DNA of 64,000 bases from Staphylotrichum longicolle (GCA_019096155.1 JAHCVI010000001.1:434001-498000), one strand, 5' to 3'. Counted from the first letter of the stretch, positions 11,238 through 23,179 are shown. Translations and numbers: made by a program. Notes: generated by a model not told the origin, from the letters alone.

Positions 11238-12446
11238 CTTGACAACAGGTCGCTCGCCCCGCGCGAGGAGATAAGCGCCGAGTCGAAAAAAGAGTCCAGC
11301 GTCCGTCGAAGACACAAAGTTTGGGCACGGAGGCGGGGAAAGGAGGGGGAACAGACAGTTCTGCCCCACGCCTGGGAGCCTCATCCATTTTACGGACTTT
11401 ACGGACATCAAGCTGGATGGAAAGGGTTAGCGGTTCGATAAACAGCGCCAGAGGACCAGGGGGTGCAACCTCAGCCGCATCTGCCAGCCGTGAATCGCAT
11501 GATTCTCCATTTCTCAGCCGCATTGTGCTTGCTGCGGTCGAGCCTAACCCCTTCACGTTAGCCAGTTATTGCTCCTTGTGCCACGTCAGGCCGTCAGGCG
11601 TTGGTTCTGGCCCTCCAGTTTTGGACATCATCCCGAAAGGGGGACACTTCAACTGACGCACATGCAGACAGTTGCAGCAGACTGGTCGAGCGAGCCATCG
11701 AACCCATAAATCGCCCACATTGGCATGGGAGACCCACATGCAACGCCAAGCTGTACAACTAATTCAATCTAAGCTTTTTTGTTAAGCTTTTTGCTCCCCT
11801 GGTCGAGCAGGGTTGCAGAAGTCAGGGGACTTGGGACTACAGAGACAAAACAACCCACCTTGCTCACCCCCCGGCTTTATCAAGCTCTCGGTGATCCAAT
11901 ATCACCCGAGCTCATCGAGCTCAACCCTATTGGCAGGTTAGCGCGAGCCCACCGTGGACAAGTGTGCGATCCGGGCCGAGAGGCTTGCCTCGACCAGCAC
12001 ACTGGATGCAGTTGTTAACATTCCACGGCTCCCTTCTTCCCTTGCCGACACATTTCGGGCATTCTTCCCCGCATCTTCGACCCCTGGCGCACATGATACG
12101 TAGTGGGATTGGAGCCGAGACTGTGACAGTTGGGACCCAAACCAATCAATCTGGCTGACGTTGTGGAACGCAAGCAAGCACCAACGCAGGGTCGCACACA
12201 GCAATGTGGCAGGACATTGTATATCTCTCTCGGCCAAAAGGTTGACCTCTGGCCAACAAACCAACTGTCCCTTCTGTCTCCCGTTCCTTGGGACTCGCTC
12301 GAGACCCGAATCGATCGTCCAGCTTCAACATTCATTTGGAGCCCTTGGGTCTTGAACTGTTGAGGCATCTGATCCGCGTGACTCGCTGTTTGCTTTGTTC
12401 TCAAGAACAGTGTCTACCTTGCAATTTTCTCCAACTCATCCTCGCC
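11238..12446. other. Divergent intergenic region (1.2 kb)
   Basis: Region between the P/Q-rich gene (minus) and the LaeA-like methyltransferase (plus), so it should carry both promoters. No coding signal beyond the in-frame upstream extension of the P/Q-rich gene (to 11411). Confidence 0.5.
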
Positions 12447-14074
12447 ATGAGCTTCAAGAACCGGCCATCGACGCCTGAGACCATGTCGTCGACCGACGAT
12501 GAATATGAAGAGAAGAATCAATCTGCCTCATACAGCCTCGACCGTGCACGCTGGACAGACGAGGTGCTCCACATCATAAAATCTCATTGCTGTTGCTCTC
12601 ACTCTTTCCCGCTCACTAACCGTGCTCTCTGCAGAAGTTTGGTGATCATGCCTCAGACCTCAGTGACGAGGATTCTGCCAGCTCGGTTGCATCACTGACG
12701 CCGAGTGTCCTAGAGTACAGGACCCTTCATGGAAGGACTTACCACAGTGATTGCTTTCCCAATGCTCGGTACTGGTAGGAGCAAAGCTTAAGATCAAGGT
12801 CCAGGCTAGACGTTCAGTGCTCACCGTTACAGGGCTCCTAATGATCGGCGACAGATGGAAGCGGCAGACGCCGTGTAGGTCCCACCCTTTCTTCTTTTGT
12901 TGGCCTTGTCCAGGCAGATATTGGCCAGGAATGTCTAGCCACCACCTTACAACACTCGTGCGTGGCGGAACACTCTACAGCGCGCCACTCAAGAGTGACA
13001 TAAAAGTAGTCACCCTCCCAACCTCTCCCGTCCCCTGCTGACTTCTTTAAAGCATGTTCTCGACGTCGGCACAGGAACAGGTTTGCATCTTCCGCCACGA
13101 CGCTCTCTCTCAAAACATCAAGATGACTAACCACCAGTTCTCACCACAGGAACATGGGCAATGTACCCTCCCCCCTTTCCCTCCTACTCCCAGCCCACCC
13201 CAGCCCATTCACTAACCCCAGCACCTTCGCCGACCGCCACCCCCACACCACCGTCACCGGCACCGACGTCTCCCCCATCCAACCCACATGGGTCCCGACC
13301 AACCTGACCTTCCACATGGAAGACGCCACGCAGCCCGCCTGGTCCTACCCCTCCTCCCGCTTCGGCTTCGTCCACATGCGCTACCTCGCGGGGTCCGTCG
13401 CCTCCTGGACGGCCCTCCTGCGCGAGGCGCACCGGTGCTGCGCGCCGGGCGGGTGGGCCGAGTCGCTTGAGGTGTCGTGCGTCTTTCGGTCGGAGGATGG
13501 GAGTGTGAGGGAGGGGACACCGATGGAGCAGTGGGGACGGTTGTTTGGGGAGGCCAGGGGGGGGTTGGGGAGGAGGTTTGATGTCGTGGGTGAGGGGTTG
13601 GTGGGTGAGGCGTTTGAAGCGGCGGGGTTTGTGGACGTTGGGCGGTGGGCGTTCAAGGTCGGTGTTTTTTCCTTGTGTGGTTTGGGTTTTTGATGTGTGT
13701 ACAAAACTGACGCACGGATGCGCTGAAAGTGCCCCGTGGGTGGTTGGCCGGCGGATGCGAGACTCAAGGAGATTGGGCTGCATGCGTTGTTGGCGTTGGA
13801 AATGGATCTCGAGGGTAAGTGAGCCAGTCCCCCTTTGGATGTGGACCGATGAAAGTGACAGGAGCCATCAGGGTGGATCTTGTTTGTGTTAGTCGAGGTG
13901 TTGGGATGGTCGAAGGAACAAGTAGACACCTTCATCTCACATCTCCTACGACAGCTGCATGACACCAGTGTGCACGGCTATCTTCTTATGAGTTGTGTGT
14001 ACGGACGCAAGCCAACAGTGGAAGAACCGCCCTCGTTGTGCAGCCGTGTAGGGCGGTTGTTCAAATGTGCTTAG
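12447..14074 (+). CDS. LaeA-like SAM-dependent methyltransferase
   Basis: Nine exons inferred: 12447-12563, 12635-12774, 12833-12874, 12939-13005, 13053-13080, 13150-13162, 13222-13657, 13730-13814 and 13872-14074. All phases fit and give 376 residues. The N-terminus is acidic and Ser-rich, followed by SVLEYRTLHGRTYHSD and FPNARYWAPND, the family's usual lead-in. Motif I is HVLDVGTGTGTW at 123-134. SPIQPTWVP and the F-x-F-V-H-M-R-Y-L-A-G motif follow, then CCAPGGWAE. The C-terminus reads GWILFVLVEVLGWSKEQV, as in LaeA-like/UMTA enzymes. The family includes the nuclear regulator LaeA and many paralogues; the substrate here is unknown and this is not necessarily the LaeA orthologue. Exon 6 is only 13 nt. 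Confidence 0.88.
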
Positions 14075-14392
14075 ACGAGGATTATATTCACAGCTCTATC
14101 CTAAGATGGCGGCCAGTATTTCAAGAGATAGCTGTCTGATACCGGAAACTCCTCCCATTAGCCCAAGGTCTTATCAGCATCAACAAACCAAATGATTACG
14201 GGCGGTTCGAGATGGTATGCCATGTCATTGGTTGGCAGGAAAGGAAATCTCAGGAGCGCAGGTCAACTGGCTCCTCCTTGTCTCCTCAAGTGCGAGCAAG
14301 TATGTACATGAATCCATGAAATCGTCCAGAGCGGAACTTCGTTAACATTCATTGAATCACTCCAACACCCAACCGTCCGCTTCTGGTCCAGT
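14075..14392. other. Intergenic (318 bp)
   Basis: Shared 3' flank of two convergent genes. No coding signal seen. Confidence 0.5.
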
Positions 14393-15184
14393 CTAGCAAG
14401 TGTTCAGCATGCTGGTCAGGGCCGTCTTCTCGGCCGAAGTGATGCTCAGGCCGTAGCTGCTCTTGACCGAGACCCAACTCCTGGCGTAGGTGCAGTAGAA
14501 GGACGTGAGGGGCGGCTTCCAGGCATCGGGGGACTTGTCGCTCTTTGCCTGGTTGACATTGTCCGTGACAGCCCACAACTGAGGGGTGTTGATGTCGTTC
14601 GCGAATTGCTAGCCAACTGTGTCAGCCACTTTTCTTCGACAACTTTAAAAAGACGAGCCAGGTCTGGGCTTACAGTGCGCTTGGCAGCCGACCAGGTGTT
14701 GGCGCCCGAGATCCAGGCGTTCTTGAGGGGAACCATGTGGTCGATGTCGACGTCCGAGGCGGCGGTCCAGGTGGCACCGTCGTACGGGGAGAACCAGGAT
14801 CCGGACGTGGCGGTGCAGGCGCTGTTGGTCACCACGTTGCTGCCGTCACGCTTGAGGACATACTCGCTGGTGAAGGGTCAGTTTAACCTTTCGAATGAAG
14901 CAGGAGAAAAGGCCTTACCGAGTGTTGCAGGCTCCGCTGACGGTGCCCCAGGTCGGGAACAGATCGCGGTCATACTTGCCATCGTCGTACGCGGCCTTGA
15001 CCGTGAGAGCAGCGAGCTGGGTCTTGGCTGTGGCAGCGGAAGGAATTCCAGGCTATATGTTCCGTTAGCCGCAAGTATACAGCATGATTCAGTCGTCATC
15101 AGCGTCACTTACGGGGGCCGGAGCCGGCATGGGAATGGCGGAAACCGCCGCAGCAAGGAGTGAACCAACAATGACTGACTTCAT
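14393..15184 (-). CDS. Secreted HNH (DUF1524-type) nuclease
   Basis: Four exons: 15184-15113, 15052-14919, 14866-14674 and 14608-14393, joined in frame with consensus donors (GTAAGT, GTAAGG, GTAAGC), giving 204 residues. Residues 1-17 (MKSVIVGSLLAAAVSAI) form a typical signal peptide, followed by a Pro/Ala-rich linker. The core has DVDIDHMVPLKNAW at about 107-120, the DHxVPL metal-binding and catalytic element of the HNH/DUF1524 superfamily. The N-x-x-K-x-D-K-x-P-x-x-W-x-P block follows, then a conserved YxxxW segment. Paired Cys (66/86 and late C residues) fit an extracellular fold. The family is taken to cleave nucleic acids outside the cell; nutrition or competition are possible roles. Substrate not shown by the sequence. 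Confidence 0.9.
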
Positions 15185-16168
15185 CTTGTCGACTGTTTGC
15201 GATGTGAAACCCGAGCCTGTCTCTGTTTTCTTGAGTTTCGAAACCCGGGGAATCCGTCTAATCTATATACTTGTGTCGGACTTCCTACGGCACAGGATGC
15301 CCATTGCTCACGGGGGTGCAGCCGTAACACGACCAATGCCGCATCCGGAAGGCGGTTCGGGGTTTGGCGCAGCGCAGATCACCACTCCAAGTCTCCGAAC
15401 CCCTCTGTCTCTGTCGTGTGCACCCTCAATCGCAAGCTGCCCCTTTGCGCCAAGGGTCCTCAGCTGCGGCCAATACCGCCCCAGGCAACCAATGCCGACG
15501 CGATGTAACCCGGCCACAGGGCTGCCCTCAATCAGTGCGATAACCACTCAGGATGCGAGATAGCATCACGTCGGGGAAGGTCGTGGGGGCTGCGTGCCGC
15601 TGCTATCAGGGGTCCGAAACCCCCTGAATCCAACACGTGCAAGGCCTCGTCCCCGCAGATTGTGAACGACTCGCACCGCCAACTTCCACATCGGGAGGCG
15701 CCGGCGGGAGCTGCCGTGGTGCCCTTATCCAATCACCCCGCGATGCATCACAACGTTTGCCCGCTAGCCGCCTTTCCCCATGGCGTTGTGCTAGTCGATA
15801 GACGGGCCGGCAGATATGCTCCGACGAGCAGCTCAACGGCCCTGCCAAGACGCGCTTGGTCCGCATTTAAACTAAAAAGGATACCGAGCAGCGATAGCAC
15901 CGTGGGCAGATTGTATGTCCAAGACTCCAAGAGCGTGTTTCTCATACTAGACTAAGAGACGGCCTCGTTACACCGACAAGAAAAGACAAGGTTAGAGATT
16001 CGCAAAGGGATATCAACAACGCGTCATCTGTGCTCCTCCCAGCCCCGCTGCCACCTCTCCCATGTTGATGTCCCGTGCTCCAATTCAAAGACAACATTGG
16101 ATAGACAAGTCAAGGAAGATCGCATGTGGCGTCGAAACGGCTAGTTAAACCCTAGAAAAAGCCCCTAA
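15185..16168. other. Intergenic (1 kb)
   Basis: Upstream region of the HNH nuclease and 3' flank of the serine hydrolase gene. No coding signal found on either strand. Confidence 0.5.
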
Positions 16169-18111
16169 CTACTTGGAGGCGGTAACCTGCTCGCTCGACT
16201 TTTCATCGCTGGCGACAGACTCCCCTGCGGCGTCTGACGTGGCCTCGGTGACTTCTCCTGGTGCCTTCTCCGACGACGACGACGATTCTGCAGCCGGCTT
16301 CTTGGAGAAGGGGTTCATCCGCGTGGGCATCGACATGCTCGGCATGGCTGGCATGCTAGGGATGGCGGGCATGGCGGGCATGGCGGGCATGCTCGGCAGC
16401 GAAACGTTGGGGATCGCCACCTTGGGCATCTCGACGGTTGGGAGCTTCGACGGGAGGTACGACCGGAGACTCGTGCCCGTCTGCTGAGCAACCCCGAACA
16501 AATGCCGGAGATATGCCTGTTTCTGGTCCGTCTTGCCGCCCTCGCCAGCGTCCTCGGAGAGGTCCTTGTCGATGTCGTCGGGCAGGGGGACGAGCGAGGC
16601 CGCCGCGGCGATGTCGATCGGAGACTCGTCGGGGAGTCCGTCGTCGTCGGCCATCTCGGTATCCTCTTGCGCGCCCTTCTCGCTTTCCTTTGCGAGGTCC
16701 TCCTCCGTCTGTGCCACTCCCTCGGTGTCCACCGCGCTGGCGATGGCCTCCGTCTCCTCCGCCTCCGCGGGCGCCGGCTCCGCAAACTTTGGATCATCGT
16801 AGATCTCGGTCTCATCGTTGAACCACCCAACCACCATCTTCCCCGCCTCGTTCACCATTCTCTCGTAGTCCTTGTTCTTCTCCTTCCTAAACAGCCCAAT
16901 ATGCGCCGCAATCTCGTCCTTGGCCCCCTCCACCACGTGCCTCGTAAACAGCTTGGCCGCGGCCTCGTCCTTCCCAGGGACCGCGCAAAACGTCCGCTCG
17001 GGCACGAAATACCCGCCGCTCCAGTACCCGTTCTCCCCGAGCGACGCGTACACGTCGCACACGCCGACCCCGCGCAGCGCCGCCAGCCGCTCGAGCCGGC
17101 GGCTCAGCTCGTTCTGCTTGAGCAGGGCGCCGACAAAGGTGAAGTGGTCCGACAGCCACGCGAAGCTCTCCCCGACGTTGCCGCGGTTGACGTACGCCAG
17201 CCCCTGGCCCAGCGCGTCCACGCTCTGCTGGTACCCCTGCACGACGTCCTCGCGCGTCAGCCCGCGCACCGTGCGCACGCCCTCGAGGATCTTCTTGCGG
17301 TGCGTGAAGGCCGCGACCCCGCCCGCCGCGATGACGCCCACGGTGCCCGTCCGCAGCGCGATCAGCTGCCAGGCTTTCCAGGCCGGGCTGCTGCTGCTCG
17401 AGGAACGCTTGGCGATGCGGCCCGTGGCCGAGGACAGGGCGCGCTTGGAGGCGAGGCGGGAGAGGGCGGCGGGCGTGGCGGCGCTGAGGGCGGTCATGAC
17501 GTTGAAGACGTTGGAGACCTTTTGGTAGTGCGAGAAGGCGCCGTAGACGAACATGGAGCGCGCGAGGCCGTTGAGGGGCGTGTCGAAGGCGAGGATGCCC
17601 TGGATGAGCGGGAACGGCGGGGTGGTGGGCGACTCGCGGTGGGCGTCGAGGGTGAGGAAGAGGGCGTCGGTGGCGACGAAGCCGCCCATGGAGTGGGCGA
17701 TCAAGATGACGCCGACCTTGCGGTCGTTGGGAGGCCAGGGTTCGTCGAGGTGCGCCTTTCGGAGCTCCATTACGCGCTCTTTGAGCCTGATTCGGGGGTC
17801 AGATTTTCATTCCAGCCCAAAAGCCAGCCTGGGACGATGTTACCATTCCAGGAATGCGGCGGTGCTCTGGGCGAGCTCTCCGCGGGTCTCATATCTTGGG
17901 TAAACGACGGACGCGACCTCATGGTCCGGCAGGTTGTTGGCGACGGTGTCTTTGAGATGGGCGGGAAAATCACCAAACGTGAAGTCGTTGCCCTAGAGAC
18001 AGTCAGACAACTGGTCGGTGTCGGTGCACTGGATGGGGGAATGAGGACTATGAGGTGAGTTGAACATGCCTTGAAGCCATGGATGTGGCAGAGAAGCAGT
18101 ATTCGTTTCAT
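16169..18111 (-). CDS. DUF676-like alpha/beta serine hydrolase
   Basis: Three exons, 18111-18070, 17992-17844 and 17786-16169, give 602 residues. The start MKRILLLCHIHGFK followed by GNDFTFGDFP is the usual opening of fungal DUF676/lipase-like hydrolases. The nucleophile elbow is HSMGG within GVILIAHSMGGFVATDAL, then FDTPLNG. A short Ala/Gly-rich hydrophobic segment (TGTVGVIAAGGVAAF) may anchor to membrane. The last 200 residues are acidic, then a run of Met-Pro-Ala/Ser repeats and a Ser-rich tail, probably disordered. Intron 1 begins AAG|GCATGT and ends CTCTAG|G: a GC-AG intron, required because no GT donor keeps frame here. Activity (esterase or lipase) is a family inference. Confidence 0.88.
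16340..16400 (-). repeat. 9-bp tandem repeat encoding Met-Pro-Ala/Ser units
   Basis: Repeated atggcgggc-type units within the 3' part of the hydrolase gene, encoding an MPAMPAMPAIPSMPAMPS-like tract. In frame and compositionally simple. Confidence 0.8.
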
Positions 18112-18692
18112 GGTTGATAACTTGATAACTTGATGGAGGCTGATCCACGCGCACAAAATCAGGTACCTCAAGCGGTGAGTTGGATCCTGGTGGGTAAATT
18201 GGGACAAGGTGTACACGTGTAGTAGGATGGTGGATCTCTCGCGGATCTGTACCAAGAAATTGTCCTTCGGATCGATTTGTCGCGTGTTTTGGACCCTGGC
18301 GAGCGGGAGCCTGAATTAACTTTAAGGGATTCCCCACTGATGCGACCTGTTTTGGCGTGGCGTTTTAGAGCTTCTTGCAGCAGATGGGTGACACGTCCCA
18401 CGTCATCACCAACGTCATGGAGACCCTAGGGCCAATCTTGTCCAATGAACAGCAACGAAAAGATCAATCTAGTAAACCGTTGAGACACACCATTAGTGTG
18501 GCTTCACATGGAACTAGATTCGCCTTTTTGTAGCATCGCTTTGGAAATCAGTCAACTGCTGCAAAACGAGCAACAAGTGCAAGAGGAAACATGAGTGAGG
18601 GTTAGGGTTGACTTATACATTCCCTACTCGCTGAACCTCGAAGTATACCTTAACATCCGAACAGACAACCGATGACCGGGCCATCCCTCCTC
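18112..18692. other. Intergenic
   Basis: Promoter side of the serine hydrolase and 3' flank of NDUFS7. A gggttagggttg string at 18599-18610 is too short to mean anything. No gene seen. Confidence 0.5.
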
Positions 18693-19395
18693 CTACTTCC
18701 GATACCACATCCGTGTGACCTTTGTGCGACGCATCTTCCTCTGAAGTTGAAAGATGCCGTACATCAACGCCTCGGCCGTGGGAGGACACCCCGGCACAAA
18801 GATGTCGACGGGCACGATGCGGTCGACGCCCCGGACCACCGAGTAGCTGTAGTGATAGTACCCGCCGCCGTTGGCACAGCTGCCCATGCTGATAACCCAC
18901 TTGGGGTCCGGCATCTGGTCGTAGCACAGCCGCAGCGCAGGCGCCATCTTGTTGGTCACGGTGCCCGCCACGATCATGACGTCGGCCTGCCGGGGACTGG
19001 CCCGGAAGATGATCCCGTAGCGGTCGTTGTCGTAACGAGGCATCGAGACGTGCATCATCTCAACACCGCAGCAAGCGAGGCCGAATGTCAGGGGCCATAG
19101 GGAGCCCTGCCGAGCCCAGTTGACGAGAGCGTCCACGGTTGTTCTGGACGGGGTCAGTCGTACACAACATGAATTCAATAAGAATGATTCAGTCTTACAA
19201 CACATGCTCAGCAACCGCGGTTGGCTTCTTTTCCGTCGAGAGGGCGGTTGTTGGACGGCTCGGAAGGGGAGGACGCTGACGGCGGCCAGATGGAGTCCCC
19301 TCAAAGCTGTAATGCCGAACAAAGCCCGCGGCCACTGTGGGAAACCTGACAGTTTTGCGTCTTAGGACATGGTTAAGGCACCTGGAAGGAGGCAT
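18693..19395 (-). CDS. NDUFS7: Complex I subunit NDUFS7/PSST (19.3-20 kDa)
   Basis: Two exons, 19395-19199 and 19143-18693, joined within VL|TTVDALVNW, giving 215 residues, the normal length. Residues 1-60 are basic, Ser/Arg-rich and without acid clusters, fitting a mitochondrial presequence. The mature part has GLACCGVEMMH (Cys90, Cys91), MGSCANGGGYY (Cys155) and VPGCPPT (Cys185). These four Cys ligate cluster N2, the last iron-sulfur cluster before ubiquinone in the peripheral arm of respiratory complex I. It is bacterial NuoB-like throughout. An in-frame upstream ATG at 19491 exists, but 19395 gives the better presequence. Essential in obligate aerobes; no oddities. Confidence 0.98.
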
Positions 19396-19808
19396 GTTGT
19401 AAGGTCTGTTGTCCGACACGTGGGGGACGGCGTCTGGCGCACAAAAGGGTCGATTCCGGGAAATGGGAGCAAGAGGGGGACCACGTACCAAAAGCCTGAG
19501 GTCAATGGGCGCGAGTAGCCCTAGTCACCGTACAGAAAGCCTAATTGGGAATCGAGTTATGGGATGCCATCAGCCACCATCGGGAGAAGCCCACCCTCGG
19601 CCATGTGCCGAATCCGAGCCTGCACTGGGCTGACCCTCTCTAATTGGCTCGAAATCGACAGTGCGGGTTCTGGAGTGTCTTCACGTACAAGGACCGGTTA
19701 GTTCCGAAACGGGTGCCACCCACCAGCAATGAAAACTCGGCACAAGCCCACACCCGGCGGGCTTCTCCCGACTCGCACCATTCCCAGCTCGAACACACCA
19801 GCAGAGGG
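19396..19808. promoter_or_regulatory. Divergent promoter, NDUFS7 / transcription factor
   Basis: A 413-bp gap separates two divergently oriented starts, so it must hold both promoters. No clear TATA box or operator-like palindrome stands out. Confidence 0.45.
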
Positions 19809-22196
19809 ATGCCACCAACCACGTCCTCGGGATTTGCCTGCTCCACCTGCGGCAGGCAATATCAACACAGCAACCACCTCCGGAGACATGAAGCGACCCG
19901 TAAGTTGCCGAGCGGAATTGAATTAAAGGGCAGAGGTCTTTGTTTGACGCTGTCTGGACCCCTGAGTTGAGAGCACTCCTAACAAGATGACGGGTTAGAC
20001 TTGAAGTCCGACGAGTTCAAATGTCCGCACTGCGGGAGAGGGTTTAAGCGGAGGTCTGTACTCCCTCCAATGTCCCCCTTGGAGCCTTGCCCATCTTTCC
20101 TGGCTAGGTCAAGCAATCGACTGACAACGGGAAACCCGTTGAAGAGACGTCTGGCGCAAGCACTACACCAGCTGCGCGAGCAACAACAGCCATGATGAGC
20201 CCCCTCCAGCGAAGCGCGGAAAGAAACCGCGGGCGTGTGACGCTTGTTTCCGCAGCAAGGTCTCCTGCGATGGCAGCCCGGCGTGTGCGCGGTGCAAGGC
20301 ACGGAACATCGACTGCACCTACTCGCGGGTGCATCTGACTGTCAACAACAACGCAACATTTCCCTCACCAAACATCACCAACGCCACCACCGCGTCGCCT
20401 AGCACCGTCAGCACTCCCTCAGCGGCCTCCACCTTTACCGCGAAGGAAGATAACACCAAGATCCCCGTGTCCTTCCTCCTCGGCCTCACCAATCCCGCCG
20501 CCGAATCCATGGTCCGCGTCTTCCTCGAGGAGCCCGTCCGCGATGACGATGAAGGCCCCATCCCCCAGTCCCAGCCCGACAGTGACATCCCTCTCGACGA
20601 CCACACACTCGACCTCCCCTCCAGCGACGCCCTCTTCTTCCCCTGGGTCTTCACGGACCCCACCTACTCCGACCCCTTCTCCGACCTCTCCTCCTTCCCC
20701 CTCCCCTCCCCGTCCTCCTCCTCTCCCTCCGAGGCCATCGACCCCATCCTCCAACCCATCGTCGCGGCCCTCTCCAACCTCCACGCGCACCTCGCCGCCA
20801 CCGACCCGTCCTACACGGCCACCTTTGACGAAGGGCTCGCCGCGCAGGTCTTCACCCCGTCCAACCGCGCGGCCTTCCTCGCCAACTACTTCCGCTACAC
20901 GCACAAGCACCTTCCCCTGCTGCACCGCCCGACGTTTGGCGCCGCGTCGTCCACGCCCGCGCTCGTGCTCGTCGCCTTCCTGTGCGGCGCGCTCTACGCG
21001 CCGCCGCGGGACTGCGTCCTGGCGATCCCGCGGTTCTTTTGTATTGCAGAGGAGTTTGTGTTTCGCCGGCTGGACGGGCTGCTCCCCGCGGAGGAGGGGC
21101 AAGGGCAGAGTAACGGAGGGACATGGGAAGGGGAGGGGGGAGAGAAGGAGTTGTACGAGACGCTGCAGGCGGCCGTGCTGATCCACGGGGCGCAGTTCAT
21201 CATGAACACGCGGAATGCGGCGGCCAGGAGGAGGGGGTGGATGGTGCGGAAGCCGGCGCTAGTGGATGCGGTGCGGCGGTTGGGGTTGACGAGGACGAGG
21301 CATGGGGAGAGGGGGTGGGAGGGATGGGTGAGGGATGAGATGAAGATCCGGTGAGTTTTGTTCTGTACTTTTCTTTTCTGCTCTTCAAGTCTCGTCCTTC
21401 CCTCCTGTTTGTCTTTTTTTTCTTCTTTCTTTTTTCTTCTCTTCTTTTCTTCTTTCTTCCAACCAAACCAAAATGCTTTTGCACATTCAGTTCAACACTA
21501 ACAGCACAGAATCGCGGGGTGGACGCTCTTGACCGACTGGCAGGAGGGCGGCGTGCTTCACCGACCAGGCCTGATGACCATGCACGAGATGAGAGGCGAA
21601 CTGCCCGGCCTGCAGGAGCTATGGGAGGCCAACGACGCAGCAGAGTTCGAGGCGGTCATCGCAGCAAGGGGCCCAGACTGCTGGACGCGCTCGGCCTGCC
21701 TCCCGGATTGCATGGAGGCCTTGATGGCCGACCCCTGGTCCGGGATTGACGGGTTCCCCCTGAAGAACCTTGCCATGCATGATCTCTACATCATGGTAAC
21801 CGGTAAGACAAGATCCTCTCCGTCCGCTCACACTTGGTAGACCACCGCCGCTGACAGACGCCTACCTTTTGCTTGGAAGCACTCCACATCATGATTGGAA
21901 TCTCCCAGCTGGTGGCGCTGCTACAGACGACCATGCCGGCGCTCCAGCGGGCGATCGAGCGATGGGACGAGCTGTGGCGCGTAGTCGTGGGCCAGCTCGA
22001 CGAGGAAGAGGTGCGCAGGAGCGGCTTTGTGCGGCACTGCGGCGAGTTTTGCTGGCTCGCAAAGGCCATGCTCGAGTACGCGCGAGCTGGAAAGGACAAA
22101 ACGTGTCCGTACTACCAGAAGATGGGCCACGACACGCCCAAGGAGCTGCACGATCTGCTGCGGGAGCTGCGAGAGATGTATTGTGGTGGTCTGTAG
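19809..22196 (+). CDS. Transcription factor with two C2H2 fingers plus Zn2Cys6 cluster and fungal_trans domain
   Basis: Five exons: 19809-19899, 19999-20053, 20145-21350, 21510-21802 and 21880-22196, 653 residues, all phases consistent. Finger 1 is C11-x2-C14-x12-H27-x3-H31; its last His is created by the first splice. Finger 2 is C39-x2-C42-x12-H55-x3-C59 and is also completed across an intron, so two introns sit in the DNA-binding module. The binuclear cluster follows at C80-x2-C83-x6-C90-x5-C96-x2-C99-x6-C106. A Ser/Pro/Asp-rich linker leads to a fungal_trans-type helical region (SNRAAFLANYFRYTHKHLPL, HDLYIMVTALHIMIGISQLV). The class is known but rare among fungal regulators. Targets unknown; the nearest divergent neighbour is a housekeeping gene, so context does not help. 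Confidence 0.92.
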
Positions 22197-23179
22197 AGAG
22201 ATGCTGCCATTTGCCAATTAGCACTTGAAGTGTGTATCAACACACCCTGTCTGAAAGGTAGAGACTGCCGAGCTGTTCTCGAATCTTTGCTGGCCTGCTA
22301 TCTCTAAAGTTTAAAGTTTTGGCCCTTGGGTCAAAAGAGTTTAGACAACAAAAACCACTAAGCCCACTTACACCTCGTTCGGCAGGCTATTGATTGGCCG
22401 GGGTTGACCGAGGCGGTCTCGCCACGAACGAGCAACCCCTTTCCCCGAACCAATGGTGTCAGGAAATCGTGTTGCGAGGATCGATAATATTAAAGCCGAT
22501 ACAACTTTGCCACTAGTTCATGGCGGTTCGAGGGCTCGTTTGGTTCCTTTGAGCAAGAATGCCGCTGTTACCCGAAGGGCGCGCGCGGCATGTCAATTGT
22601 TGACACATGCCACACGGATGCGCTGCACGCCAGGGCTCCTGTTCCGATGTGGGGGTTGCAACACGCCAGCAGCTCGGATGGTGTGCCGGCTTTCGGACCC
22701 GGTAAGGCCGGTCCAGAACCCAGAACTCGGCCTGATCAACACCACAGCTGGGACTTTGATGCCAAGCAAAGGAGGCAAGCCCCGGATTACCGTGCATGCA
22801 CGCCGATGCTGCCCTCGAATTGCAGACCCAATCAGCGGGAAATATGGTGTCAAGACCGGCAGGCCATTCCTGCAATTGCCTGTGATACAGACAAGCTTTC
22901 CCCGTCCTGGGCCCGTTTCCCGTCAACGAAGGGGGGAACAAACAGAAGCCCCTCTCCGGAACCCACCACCTGGGTCCCTCCCTGCACGGCAGCGGCTTGG
23001 CGTGGAGAGATTCGCGCCCTGCACAAGACTACAAAACTCTTTCAGGTCCCCGCGTTTTTCTTAAAACTCACCCTCGACACCTCACAAAAAGGATTCACCA
23101 CCGGGGAGATAGCTGAACGGGTTGAGGAGGGACAGGTTTTTATTTTTTGGGTTGTTTTCTTTTTTCACACATAACAAAA
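22197..23179. other. Intergenic (1 kb) with T-rich leader before the MFS gene
   Basis: Contains the MFS promoter and a T-rich stretch (about 23139-23169) just before the MFS ATG, typical of fungal 5' UTRs. Long open frames at 22453-23174 overlap each other in several phases and show no domain or splice logic, so I call them chance. Confidence 0.4.

Noticed and set aside
11238..11411. N-terminal extension of the P/Q-rich protein
   Set aside because: Reads as UTR-like Phe/Cys/Pro-rich sequence; the Met at 11237 starts the ordered part.
18599..18610. Telomere-like gggttagggttg
   Set aside because: Only two partial units inside unique sequence, next to housekeeping gene; chance.
20419..21186. 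Antisense Gly/Glu/Arg-rich frame inside the transcription factor gene
   Set aside because: Mirror of the Ser/Pro-rich linker; no protein character.
22453..23174. Two overlapping long plus-strand frames of ~200 codons
   Set aside because: Different phases overlap, composition is random-like, no domain or splice pattern.
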